Source of the DNA: Hydrangea macrophylla
Taxonomy: Eukaryota > Streptophyta > Magnoliopsida > Cornales > Hydrangeaceae
DNA length: 64,000 nt
Reading direction: 5' to 3'
NCBI GenBank assembly: GCA_033977485.1
Contig: CM066988.1
Span: 3,618,501-3,682,500, forward strand
Part shown: positions 21,303 to 32,021 of the stretch, piece after piece
How the letters are laid out: each line of letters starts with the position of its first letter
Position numbering within the stretch: the stretch's first letter is position 1
Notes under the pieces: model-generated
The model's database searches: none
Told to the model about the DNA's origin: nothing
What the model saw: the letters and a program-made list of their open reading frames with translations, nothing else
Translations under genes and position numbers: made by a program

Positions 21303-24300
21303 TGTAGACACCCCATTTTGTCGGCTATCAGATTTAGGAGACCCATGGATTGGTGGTTCACAATGATCGTAAAAGACTCAAAAGGACTCTTGGAAGTCAG
21401 CTCTATCTCTCGGAATGCTTAGAATGACCAAAATGCCCCTGAAAGCCCAGAAGCTCCCAGATTTGGACCAAAAGTTCTAGAATCATACTACGTCGTAAGA
21501 AAAGCGATAAAATGAGTTTTTAAGTAAAATCGGATGAAATCGTCAGCTCCCAGAGACCCCGGAAGTTCCCGGAAAGTCCTCGTTGATCGGTTTGATCAGG
21601 TTTGACCAGAGTTTGACCAAGTTTGACCAAGTTTGACCAAAATCGTCCGAATTTACCGAAATCATTCTAAATCATGAGAAAAGTATTAAAACGAGTTTCA
21701 AAAGAAAATCGAGCGAAAACGTCAGCTCCTGGGAACTCCCGGAGATTTCCAGAACTTTCCGGGAATCCCAGGTTTGACCAGTTTGACCAAAATTTGACTT
21801 TGAAACCGGGGTGCTGAAACAATTTTCAAACATTTTTCATGGATACTAGAGGTCAATAGCTTTCCAACGGTATATCGTACATAATTTTCGGATTTAAAAC
21901 GAATTTATTTTGAATTTTCGAAGGCGAAAAAGGCGATCAAATCGGCTTTTATCGCAAATACCGCAAAACTTGTCAAAGAGACCTATCCCTGAACTAGTTT
22001 TTTTATGTAAAGTAGACTCCATTACCTTTCCAACGGTATATCACAACCTCAATTTGGAGTTCATATGCATTTTCTGTGAATTTCGGATGAAATAGCGCCT
22101 TTTCGCGAATACCGGAACCTCATGGGGCCTAAACAGCATTATCTGGACGAAGGAGGAGTAGTGCCTCCGCGGCACTGGCCCACTGCCGCCGCGGCACTGG
22201 CCCAGTGCCACTGCAGCACTCCCCTCCAGAACAGTGTATTTTTGTAATTTTTCTTGGGGGTTCATTTTGATTAATTGAAAACCAAAACGACGTAGTTTTA
22301 TGATTTCAGATGTTTGGGACCAATGGGAATACTTCTAAAACCCCAAAACCACCCCAAGTTGGCCTATTTAAACCCCCCATTGCTCTTCATTTTGGGGGAT
22401 TCAAATGAAAGCTTAGAAAAAGTTTGGGAGAGAAAGTTGTAGAGATAAGGTAGAATAGAGAGAAAAGAAGCTTCCTTCTTTGATTTTCAAAACAAAAGTG
22501 AGTTCTAAATTTTGTTTTTACTTCATTACTCTCATTTACTTCAACATTCAATACACCCAACCACCATTTTAGTGAGCATTTAAGAGAGTGGAAGCTTCAT
22601 CCATGTCCAATGTCATTACATATGAGTGAAACACCAAACTACAAGTTCTATACATCATGAATATCATCTATTAATTGCTATCTATTTGCTTGCTTGTTTA
22701 TATAATGTTCATCTCTCCTCATCTCATTTCTTTTTGATTTTCTTTATTTACTTACTATTCCATCATCATCTAAACGATGACATGAAGTTTGGGGTGAGTG
22801 AATCCTTATGGATAGTAGCTCTTGACCTCAAAAACATGTTTGATAGATGATGATCATAACTTCAATACCTCTAAGGTATTCTTGAAGTTATGCTCAAAAT
22901 AAAATCAATCTCTCCAACAATCTTGGAGGTTCTTGATGATGAGTTTGAGGTTGGTATTTCAAGTGGCTATAACCTACATTGGGTATTGAAAATATGCTTT
23001 CAAAACATCTACTTCAAAACCCCTCTCAATCCCTCTCATTTTAAGCTCAAGAAAGAAAACCTTGTTTTCCCCAAAAATTTTCAAAACAGTGAGTCAAAAC
23101 AGTGAGTAATCTGAGTTCAAAGATTTTTCTAGAACTCAATACTCAACATATGGATGCAAGGCCACTTGGAAAGTCTTCCTAACTCATTGGAGAACACTCA
23201 TGATTTTTGGTTTGACTTGGAAGTACTTGAAAATGGTCCATTTGGACCCAAACATTCCTTCCAGACATTCTGCCTCTGCTGTCACAGCAGCTTAGCCAAC
23301 TTCCAACTTCTTTTTCAGAAAACCTTTCCAAAAGGGGTGGTCCCAACTTATTTTTTCCTTAAACTTCAATGTCTTAGGGAACTCTCTGTATAAAATGGGC
23401 CCCTAGATCATTTGTTTTCAGTTTCTAAGATTTTTTAACATTTCAGTCGACAGTACGGACTCTGTTTCTGAGTGACCTTCATTGTTTATATGATTTCTCT
23501 TAATCTGTGATAGTTATTGGAGATTGGTTTTTTGGGTAGTGTTTTAGACACAATAAGGAAGATCTCCATAAAACTTCATGCACTGAAAACATTCCTAACC
23601 CCTCTTTTCAATTTCCAAAAGATCTAGTTACTGTTCTGTCCACTATTCACAGCAAGCACATTTTAACTTTCATTATTTGATTTGATGCCTATATGCATTC
23701 CAAATTAGTTCATATCTTAGGAAGTAGTTCATACTACATTTGTACATATCCCATGATTATTTCATTCATTCATTCATACACATTTTAGACTTCTAAGTCA
23801 TTCTAGAAATCCATGTACACAAAACACACTACAAACTTTGCACATTTTAGATACATACAATGCATTCATGCAAGATTTGGGGTTTTTGTAACTCTTAATC
23901 TAAGAAGATTATAAGGAATGAACTCGATCACACGTTCATGCTTCCCCTTGATCTAATCATCCTTTTTCATCCGTCCCGGGGATTGAGAGGTCTTCTTTTT
24001 TCAAAGAATAACATGCATCACACTAGCTTGCTAAGCATACTTTGATTTCTTTGTTTATTTGTTTCAAGAACAATTCATATCCCCCTTTAGATTAAGGAAA
24101 CTTAATTACTTGATACATGATTAGACGATTTTTCTTAGGTTTATTTGGGTGATCTTTCACTTTACATTGCATGATATTTGGCTTAGATCTTATGAATGAT
24201 ATCTTATCTTTAGATCTTCCATTTTAAATTTCCTTATGTGATGTAATATACTATCATAGTATTAATTGTTGAACCATACATAGTATAAGATGATTATTTG

Positions 24301-24584
24301 GATGCTAATTGAGGCCTGTCGAAAGACGGGGCGAGTTGAGGGTGTTTTAGTCGTGACAAAGGCTCCTTCCTCTCTCGTACCAAAACCCCGAACCAAGTTC
24401 TTTGGTTATGAAGGGCCGGTGCCCTTATCCACTTGGGTGAGTCAAATTAGGTTTCTTGGTTCCTTAAAAACCAAGTGGTGACTCTGTATCTGTTTTCAAC
24501 AGACCTACCATTTTCTCTCTCTTTTCAAATCAAACAATTTCAAACCTAAAAGGTGGGCCCCCTCCCAAAATGCCGGTGTCCACA
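21303..24584 (+). repeat. LTR1 (5') of the Tat element, 3.28 kb
   Basis: TGTAGACACC...GTGTCCACA. It holds a tandem GTTTGACCA array (about 21600-21640 and 21770-21800), a GC-rich palindromic cluster (22150-22220), and a TATTTAAA core-promoter candidate (22366-22373). Short ORFs in it recur at the same places in LTR2 and LTR3 but are not conserved as proteins. Confidence 0.92.
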
Positions 24585-24587
24585 ATC

Positions 24588-24605
24588 TGGCGACTCTGCT
24601 GGGGA
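24588..24605 (+). promoter_or_regulatory. Primer-binding site, tRNA-Arg type
   Basis: TGGCGACTCTGCTGGGGA begins three bases after LTR1. This is the sequence known from Ogre and other Tat elements. Confidence 0.9.
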
Positions 24606-26132
24606 TATTTATTTTTAAAACAAAATAATACAGAGGTTTGACTCATATTAAAAATCATCTTTTTACAGTGTTTGGTTCACCGCATTGCACTTCTGCATTT
24701 CCCCTTCGACTGTGTCTGAAACGCGGCGCTGACATTGTTCAGGTCTTGCTGTGCCATGGCACAAGTCACCGTTGATATTGTACCTTCTAAGGTATATCAA
24801 AAAGAGTAAAAACCTCCGTACTGTCTCTCCGACGGTATATTGGAACTCTCGTCAACGGACCCTCTTTGACTAAACCCAGCCTTTGCATATAGATTCCTGT
24901 AGAACCTTTCATAGGACTGTTCATTTATCTTTTCAGATAGGACAATGTGATATAACTGCTGTATGCCCTGGCGGGATTACCTGCGCGGTGTAGACGCTTA
25001 TGTGGCATAGAACAGAACCTCTTTCTTATGATTCCCAAGGCAATCACTCACATGTAATCATATTGAGTTGACTTGCCTAGGCACCATGATAAGGATGTAT
25101 GTTCCATGCTCACAAAGATATACACCGCAAACCTTGTTTGTTGGTCCTGAGACATAGGAGTATGAAAACTTGCTAGACAGTATGATCACCATCATCACCT
25201 ATTCCCGTCGTATATCCCTATTTCTTCCAGAAACTCTACCCAACTCATCAGGGTATCCCTGTTTCTCCTAAAAACTCTGTCCGAATCACCCAGATTTCCT
25301 AGAAATCCCTATTTCTCCCCAGATTACCCAGAAATCTCAATTTCTTCCAGAAACTCCGATATACTTATGTCCCGCCAGATATTCTTGCTTCTCCCCAGAA
25401 TACCCAGAAACCTCAATTTTTCTTAGAAACTCCGATATACTTGTTTCTCCCAGAAACTCTGTCCGACTTACCCAGTTATACCTGTTCTCCCTGAAGCTCT
25501 GTCCAAATCTCTCAGATTACTCAGAAATCTCAATTTTTCCCAGAAACTCTGGTATACTTGTTTCTCCCAGAAACTCTGTCCAACTTATCCAAATTTTCAT
25601 GTTTTCCCATAAGCTCTATCCAAATCTCCAAGATTTCCCAAAAATTCCAGCAACTCCATCCAAACATCCCAAAAATGCCTAGATGTACCAATTTCTCCCA
25701 GAAATTCTGATTTCCCAATTTCTCCTAGAAGCTCAGTCCAAATCAACCAGAAATCCCTGTTATCCCTTGGTGATCACACTGGAAAGTAAGGTTAGCACAC
25801 TCTATATGGCTATGACCTTATTTGTTTAGCTGCTATATGTTAGAAGTAGGGGCATCATATAGAATAGGGCTTACATCTGCATGCTTGTCTCATTTGCATA
25901 CACCATTCCTATCAGTCTACACGCACTATCTTAGTCAGTCTGTACACAAGTCAGTCCACGTTTGTTAACATCACTGTCATTGTCTCCCCAGTCATCACTA
26001 TCAGAATCTAATACACTCTTCTCGAATCTAAATGTCATTATAGATTCCCAAAGTCAGCCACTGAGATCCCCATCCTGGGTCAGAAGTTCGAAGAGTCGTT
26101 TGGTCAAGATCTGCCCGCCAAGTTACTTCAGC
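24606..26132 (+). other. Leader of the Tat element with degenerate CCCAGAAACTC repeats
   Basis: 1.5 kb of noncoding sequence. From about 25200 to 25760 there is a degenerate tandem array of TTTCTCCCAGAAACTCTGTCC-like units of variable spacing. It matches no protein. Confidence 0.6.
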
Positions 26133-27407
26133 ATGAATCAAGAAGAATTGGAAAATAAGGTCACTGTGTTGGGAACAACCATAAGCCAGCAATCTGATCG
26201 CCTGGCCCAAGTTTTGAGTTTCATGGAAGAACTGAAACAACATCAGCCATAGTACCCACCTGGTTTCCCACCACAACCAGGGTTCATACCACCACCACCG
26301 CTTGGGTTTGGACCGCCTCCCGAGAATAATGGGGAAGAAGACTAGTTTCAAGGGGTCCCACCGCTTGCATATGAGAAGAAGCTCCAAGAGAAAATGGACA
26401 AAGTTGACAAGCTTGAAAGTGTGTTGAGGAAGAGCAAAGGGGTTGATGATTACATGTTAGACCTGGAAGGCCTCTTTGAGCCCATCAAGCTAAGGCTGCC
26501 CCAGAACTTCGAAATGCATGAAATTGACCGTTTTGATGGAACAGGGAATCCAAAAAGTCACATCAAGTTATGCATGAGCATCTTCCAATCGATGGGCTAC
26601 ATTCATGAGCACATTGCGGTGCTGTTCCCGCAAACCCTTAAGAATGCTGCACTATCCTGGTTCCTAACCCTTGAAGCCTCCAAGACCCGAGTCTGGGAAG
26701 ATGTTGCTAGAACTTTTATTGATCACTACTCTTACAACCAAGAGTTTGATATCACCATCCGGGATCTAGAGACTACCAGGCAGAACTTCAATTAGTCCTT
26801 CACTGCGTTCTTGAGCAGATGGAGGAATAAAGTGGCTCAAATGATCCACAGACCTGTTGAGAAAGAGCAAGTACGTATGCTGGTCAAGAACATGCAACCA
26901 GTATATCATGACAAGCTATTCTACCAATCCATCTCCACATTCGAAGAGCTATTTGAAATAGGCACCAGAATAGAGGATGCCATCAGAGAAGGAAAGTTAA
27001 AAAAGGATGAACCCCAACACCAGTCCAAGAGACCTAACTACCCCCTGGACTCCCCGAATATCAATGCACTTAGTAACCAATCAATGGCCTGCGCCCTTCG
27101 TCCATAACACTCCATTCCGCCAAATTGCCTAAAAGGCCCTCGCGAATTCTCCAAACTTGATGTTCCTCTTTCCACAGCCTTGGACCACCGACTCAAAAAG
27201 GGCCACCTGCAGCTCCTCCCTCATAAGCCGCTACCAGATCCTATACCCTCCCACTACAACATGAGCCTACGATGTGCTTATCACCAAAATCTAGGCCATA
27301 CCACCGATCAGTGCATCCGCCTCCGCCATGACATTCAGAACCTTATAGAAGATGTCCCCTATCCTAATCCCATCCACTATCTTGGCTTGGACCAACCGAT
27401 CGAATGA
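26133..27407 (+). pseudogene. Tat-type gag with in-frame stops
   Basis: One reading frame from ATG 26133 to about 27407, interrupted only by stops at 26250-26252 (TAG), 26343-26345 (TAG), 26793-26795 (TAG) and 27105-27107 (TAA), with no frameshift. Order: coiled-coil-like N-terminus (NKVTVLGTTISQQSDRLAQ), proline-rich linker, retrotransposon Gag domain (FDGTGNPKSHI, AALSWFLTLE, FLSRWRNKVAQ), then a Cys/His motif RCAYHQNLGHTTDQC (27273-27314). It would build virus-like particles. No protease follows. Confidence 0.85.
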
Positions 27408-28568
27408 TCCCTTCCGTCGATGCTAATGAATGTTGAAGCTACGCAGTAAAGTGATGGTGTTTGGAACTTCTGCTAAAAAAAATATAGAATAAGAATAATA
27501 AATGGGTCGCAAAGACACTCCATTTGAGACCGGGTCGAGTCAAGTTGAGTCTGTTCTATGTTTCGAGTCCATTTCAATTCTAGTCTTGTGATCGAGTCTG
27601 TCTGTCATCGAGTTGTTAATTAGTCTGTAAACCTTCTCTATTGATGGAATGAAATCTCATTTTGCTTAATCTGATGTGCCTAGTCATAAATGCATGAATC
27701 ACTAAACTGAAGTGTCACTTTTCAAATTACCATGGATATTACTCTGCTAATAATTTTTCTACGACAAAACAAAAAAGAATCCTAAAAGGTTAAAGTCGAT
27801 TTCACGCTGACACTGATGAAGAGCTGAGAATTGAATAGTCTTACTTTAAGAATTTAAAGATGCTCTTGCCTCAATCTTGAAAAGACATACTTGAAACTGA
27901 CTTGGGGCTTGCCCAACACCTTTTTTTTTCACCATTTCGAAGCCTTAAGCCCAATCCAATTGGGAGCCATGCAATCTGTCCCATTGAAAGCAATGCAAAC
28001 TTAGCCCTTGATGGTAGCCAAACATTTCAGTGAGTTCCATCTCCACTTTCAAAAAAAAAAAAAAAAAAGAAAGAAAAAGAAAAGAAAAGAAAAAGCTCGC
28101 TAGGTTGAAAACCCGAAAGGGCACCTAGGCAAAAGTTAGAGCTGAAAAAGGTGTTGATTTTCAAAATCTGACCCTAGCCAGTCAAAATGTTCGGGAAAAT
28201 TTTGATGAAACAAATGAGAGAATCATACGCTTCAAGATACATCTTAAGAACGTGCCAAGATCACATTTCAAAAGGCACAGAATGACCACAAATAAATTTC
28301 GAGAGCTGACATGCACATTCTGGAATTCTGAGATTACGATTAAAAGATCTCATAAGAATCGACTACATTAAAAAGCAAAATTGACTGGCTAGGCGAAAGT
28401 GAAAAGGATCAATCCTCAAAACAAAACAAAAAGAAAAAGAAAAAGAAAAGAAAGGGAGATTGAAACTGAATCCTTTTATTCAAAGCTACCGCAAGTGGCT
28501 CAAGTTTGAACTTATTTGATGATTAGTTTAAGAAACCCTCATATCCAATTTCTTTCAAGCCCTGACTT
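27408..28568 (+). other. Noncoding part of the Tat interior with A-rich tracts and GCTAGGT...CCTAGGC repeats
   Basis: Where pol would be expected there is no polymerase coding. Poly(A)/AAAAG tracts occur at about 28050-28096 and 28420-28455. A motif GCTAGGTTGAAAACCCGAAAGG...CACCTAGGC recurs near 28100, 28740 and 28830. Confidence 0.7.
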
Positions 28569-28613
28569 GAACTACGCTCGACCTGATTCCCACTCAGGGA
28601 TACGTTGGCAACC
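28569..28613 (+). repeat. Hairpin motif GAACTACG...GGGATACG, copy 1
   Basis: GAACTACG, then CCTGATTCCC, a short loop, GGGATACG and TTGGCAACC. TCCC pairs with GGGA, and CTACG pairs imperfectly with CGTTG. Also found at 28671-28713 and 31819-31861. Confidence 0.6.
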
Positions 28614-28670
28614 ACATCGGTTCGGTCGACACCATCATAATCAACCCCCCTTCTTTCGAGACTTTGGCCC

Positions 28671-28713
28671 GAACTACTTTAGACCTGATCCCCGTTAGGG
28701 GGTATGTAGGCAG
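28671..28713 (+). repeat. Hairpin motif, copy 2
   Basis: GAACTACTTT...CCTGATCCCC GTTA GGGGG TATGTAGGCAG. CCCC pairs with GGGG, and CTAC with GTAG. Confidence 0.6.
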
Positions 28714-28919
28714 ACTTTCGAAAAGAAAAGAAGGATGTCTTGCTAGGTCGAAAATTCGAAAGGACGCCTAGGCAAAAATTAGAGTTAAATCCAAGGTGAG
28801 CAATAACAAAAGAGAGAAAAGAGCTTGCTAGGTCAACTCACCGGTGCCTAGGCAACAGTTATGAGCATTTGAGAGATTAAAGTCACGGTCCATGCCTCAA
28901 GCCAGAAAATCACCTTCCA

Positions 28920-29145
28920 CACTAGGGGCATACTTCAGCTACCCGCCTCGTTTGCCTGACTTTTTACTATCTACCCTTCATGCAAGGGGCAAACTTCAGT
29001 CACGTACCTCGTTTGCCCAAAACCTCCAATAAACCATCATCCAAACTAGGGGCAAACTTCGGTCACCCACCTCGTTTGTTTATGAATCCCACTTTGTACA
29101 CCTTAAACTAGGGGCAAACTCCGTTTGCCTGACACAATCCCTTCA
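28920..29145 (+). repeat. Four spaced copies of an AGGGGCAAAC motif
   Basis: ACTAGGGGCA(A/T)AC-type cores at about 28923, 28984, 29047 and 29108, each followed by TTCAGTCACC...CCTCGTTTGCC-like sequence, about 60 bp apart. The core equals the polypurine tract before LTR2. Confidence 0.75.
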
Positions 29146-29654
29146 CACTGAGGGCGAGTTTTCAAGTTACCAAGTTGTTTTGAAAATTTTGAAATAGAGC
29201 ATCTTTTGCTCTAAAAGATAAGGCACTAATTCAAAGCACTTCCTGGGAGAAGTAGAAAATTGACTAGATCACTAGGGAGGAATTTTCAAAAATCAGATTT
29301 ATCAGCAAAGTGCTACCATGTTAAGATGAGGGGTGAACACCAAAAGAGAAATGGTACATCGTTTATGACAAAACACATCAAGTTTTGACAAGACGAGCTT
29401 GTTTCATTTTGGTGTCAAATGTGTCGTCCTCGTGCGTCAATGTCTGTCAAGTTTTTGAGTCTGTTGTAGTCTCAAATGTGTAAGTCAACAGTGACTAATA
29501 AAATTTTCAAATCAAGTTATAAAGAGCATGCCAATACAAGCAAGAGTACCAAACACCATTACTGCACCGGTTAAGGCATCAGCATGGAAAGCGTCCAAAC
29601 TTAGGGCAAATGCGAATTTCATCCCTTTCCAAACCATCGAAAGTTGACCATCAT

Positions 29655-29825
29655 CTCCTTGCAACATAGGTCCATGAGTGGCTATCGATCTTCCTTTATG
29701 CAGCATAAGTCCATGAGTGGTTGTTGATTACCTTCCCTCGTCCATGCAACATAAGTCCATGAGTGGTTGTTGATTTTCCTTCATCTTCAAGCAACATAAG
29801 TCCATGAGTGGCTGTTGATTGATCT
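29655..29825 (+). repeat. Tandem repeat CATAAGTCCATGAGTGG, four copies
   Basis: Units of about 40-48 bp share GCAACATAAGTCCATGAGTGG and TTGTTGATT. A short two-copy repeat (GATTTGATCAACNACGAGAG) follows at 29836-29920. Confidence 0.75.
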
Positions 29826-30009
29826 TGGATTGGGCACCGCAAAGATTTGATCAACCACGAGAGATTCAGAGATGGATCCCGATTCTGGGACAGAAAGATT
29901 TGATCAACTATGAGAGATTCGAATTTGAATCCTGGTTCCCGGTCAAGAGAAGTAGTTGAAGAGAGATCCCAGAAAGAGTCGCTTTATCCCCAGCAGATTC
30001 AGTTTAATC

Positions 30010-31265
30010 CCTAGCAGGCATATCGATTTGTACATCGTCAGTTTGATCTATGACAGTCACAGTAGTTCACTGTCGACTCGTTGTCTCGATTCGTATATCG
30101 TCAGTTCAATCATGACAGTCACAGTAGTTCACTGTCGACTCGTCATATCAATTTATACATCGTCAATTCAATCATGACAGTCACAGTAGTTCACTGTTGA
30201 CTCATCATATCGATTTATACATCGTCAGTTCAATCTATGACAGTCACAGTAGTTCACTGTCGACTCGTTATCTCGATTCGTACATCGTCAGTTCAATCTA
30301 TGACAATCACAGTAGTTCACTGTCGACTCGTTATCTCGATTCGTACATCGGCAGTTTAATCCTGACAGTCACAGTAGTTCACTGTCGACTCGTCATCTCG
30401 ATTCGTACATCAGCAGTTCAATCATGACAGTTACAGTAGTTCACTATCGACTTGTTATCTCGATTCGTACATCGACAGTTCAATCCTGACAGTCACAGTA
30501 GTTCACTGTCGACTCCTCGTCTCGATTCGTACATCGTCAGTTCAATCCATGATAATCACAGTAATTCACCGTCGACTCTTCATCTCGATTAATACATCGT
30601 CTGTTCTTTTGATCATGGTTAGTCCAACCGTTGGTCCAACCCATGACAGTCACAGTAGTTCACTGTCGACTCGACATCTCGGTTAGTTCAATTGTCAGTT
30701 CAATCCATGACAATCACAGTAGTTCACTGTCGACTCGTCATCTCGATTAGTACATCGTCAGTTCAATCTATGACAGTCACAGTAGTTCACTGTCGACTCG
30801 TCATATCGATTCGTACATCATCAGTCCAATCTATGACAGTCACAGTAGTTCACTGTCGATTCATCATCTCGATTCATACATCGTTACTTCTTCTGGTCAC
30901 GGTTAGTCCAACTGTTGATCTAATCCATGATAGTCACAGTAGTTCACTCTTGACTCATCATCTTGATTCGTACATCGTCACTTCTTTTGGTCACGGTTAG
31001 TCCAACTGTTGATCCAATCCATGATAGTCATAGTAGTTCACTGTTGACTCATCCTCTCAATTCGTACATCGTTACTTCTTCTGGTCACGGTTAGTCCAAC
31101 TGTTGATCCAATCCGTTATAGTCACAGTAGTTCACTATTGACTCATCATCTCGATTCGTGCATCGTCACTCTTTCGGTCACGATTAGCCCAACTGTTGAT
31201 CCAATCCATGATAGTCACAGTAGTTCATTGTCGACTCATCATCTCGATTCGTACATCATTAGTTC
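30010..31265 (+). repeat. Minisatellite of about 62-bp units (about 17 copies)
   Basis: The core is GACAGTCACAGTAGTTCACTGTCGACTCG, followed by TCATCTCGATTCGTACATCG. Early units are about 62-63 bp; from about 30580 some units gain a TTCTGGTCACGGTTAGTCCAA insert and reach about 90 bp. ORFs here simply translate the repeat. Confidence 0.85.
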
Positions 31266-31818
31266 ATTAATAATCATTAGTTTACCATCACTCTTATTCA
31301 AAATATGCCATGTTCATCATTCTCATTCAAAATCTTAGGCTTTTATGTCCATTAATGGGGCTTCCATGTTCATCGCTTGACATCTCGGGATTTTATGTCC
31401 ATCACTTGACGTCTCAGGACTTCTGTGTCCGTCTCTTAATTTCCAGGGCTTCCATGTCCGTCGGTTATCTGTCAAACTGCATCTCCGATTATAGTCCTCT
31501 GGGACCCCACATCCAATAACATTCGCTTGCGAAGCACGCTTCCCAAAATTTAGAAGTTTGCTCCAAGACCCAGAGTCTTCAAACCTTGGTGTCCCTATTC
31601 GGGTCAATAACTGCATTACAGTCAGAAACACTAGCATGACACAAGTCCACTTGGAGTGGTACACCCCACAGCACCAATTCATGCTAGGATCAGAACACTA
31701 GACATGATAGGACTTAGGACAAAATTCATATCACATACATGCATAGCATATCACTCTTATAGCATAGCATCTGCATGATTGTTGAGTATGTGCATGTGTG
31801 ATTTATTCCTTTGTGCCT
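31266..31818 (+). other. Noncoding Tat interior after the minisatellite
   Basis: Contains short TTCCATGTCC/TTTTATGTCCATC repeats (31340-31470) and no coding signature. Confidence 0.5.
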
Positions 31819-31861
31819 GAACTACGCCCTGGTCTGATTCCCCTTGGGATACGTAGGCAGC
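31819..31861 (+). repeat. Hairpin motif, copy 3
   Basis: GAACTACG...CTGATTCCCCTTGGGATACGTAGGCAG. CTACG/CGTAG and TCCC/GGGA form two stacked stems. Lies about 160 bp before LTR2. Confidence 0.65.
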
Positions 31862-32007
31862 TCACTAAGAGCACAACCAGCACTAGACCTCAGCATCATT
31901 GCATCTTTTGCAACCCTTTTTATCCTAAATCTATAGCCTCCAAAAGACCTGTCTCTTCAAAGCTTTGGCACTCGCTTGCAACATGCGTTGCCTCGCAAGT
32001 TCATGCC

Positions 32008-32021
32008 AAATAGGGGCAAAC
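32008..32021 (+). promoter_or_regulatory. Polypurine tract of the Tat element
   Basis: AAATAGGGGCAAAC directly precedes the LTR2 start (TGTAGACACC at 32022). Confidence 0.85.

Noticed and set aside
22626..23393. Three plus-strand ORFs repeated almost unchanged at 34889-35656 (and in part at 33323)
   Set aside because: They lie in corresponding positions of LTR copies. Similarity comes from the LTRs, not coding selection, and the proteins match nothing known.
29512..29706. Minus-strand ORF with hydrophobic end
   Set aside because: Overlaps the CATAAGTCCATGAGTGG repeats and has no recognised domain.
30197..31000. Serine/valine-rich ORFs
   Set aside because: Direct translation of the 62-bp minisatellite.
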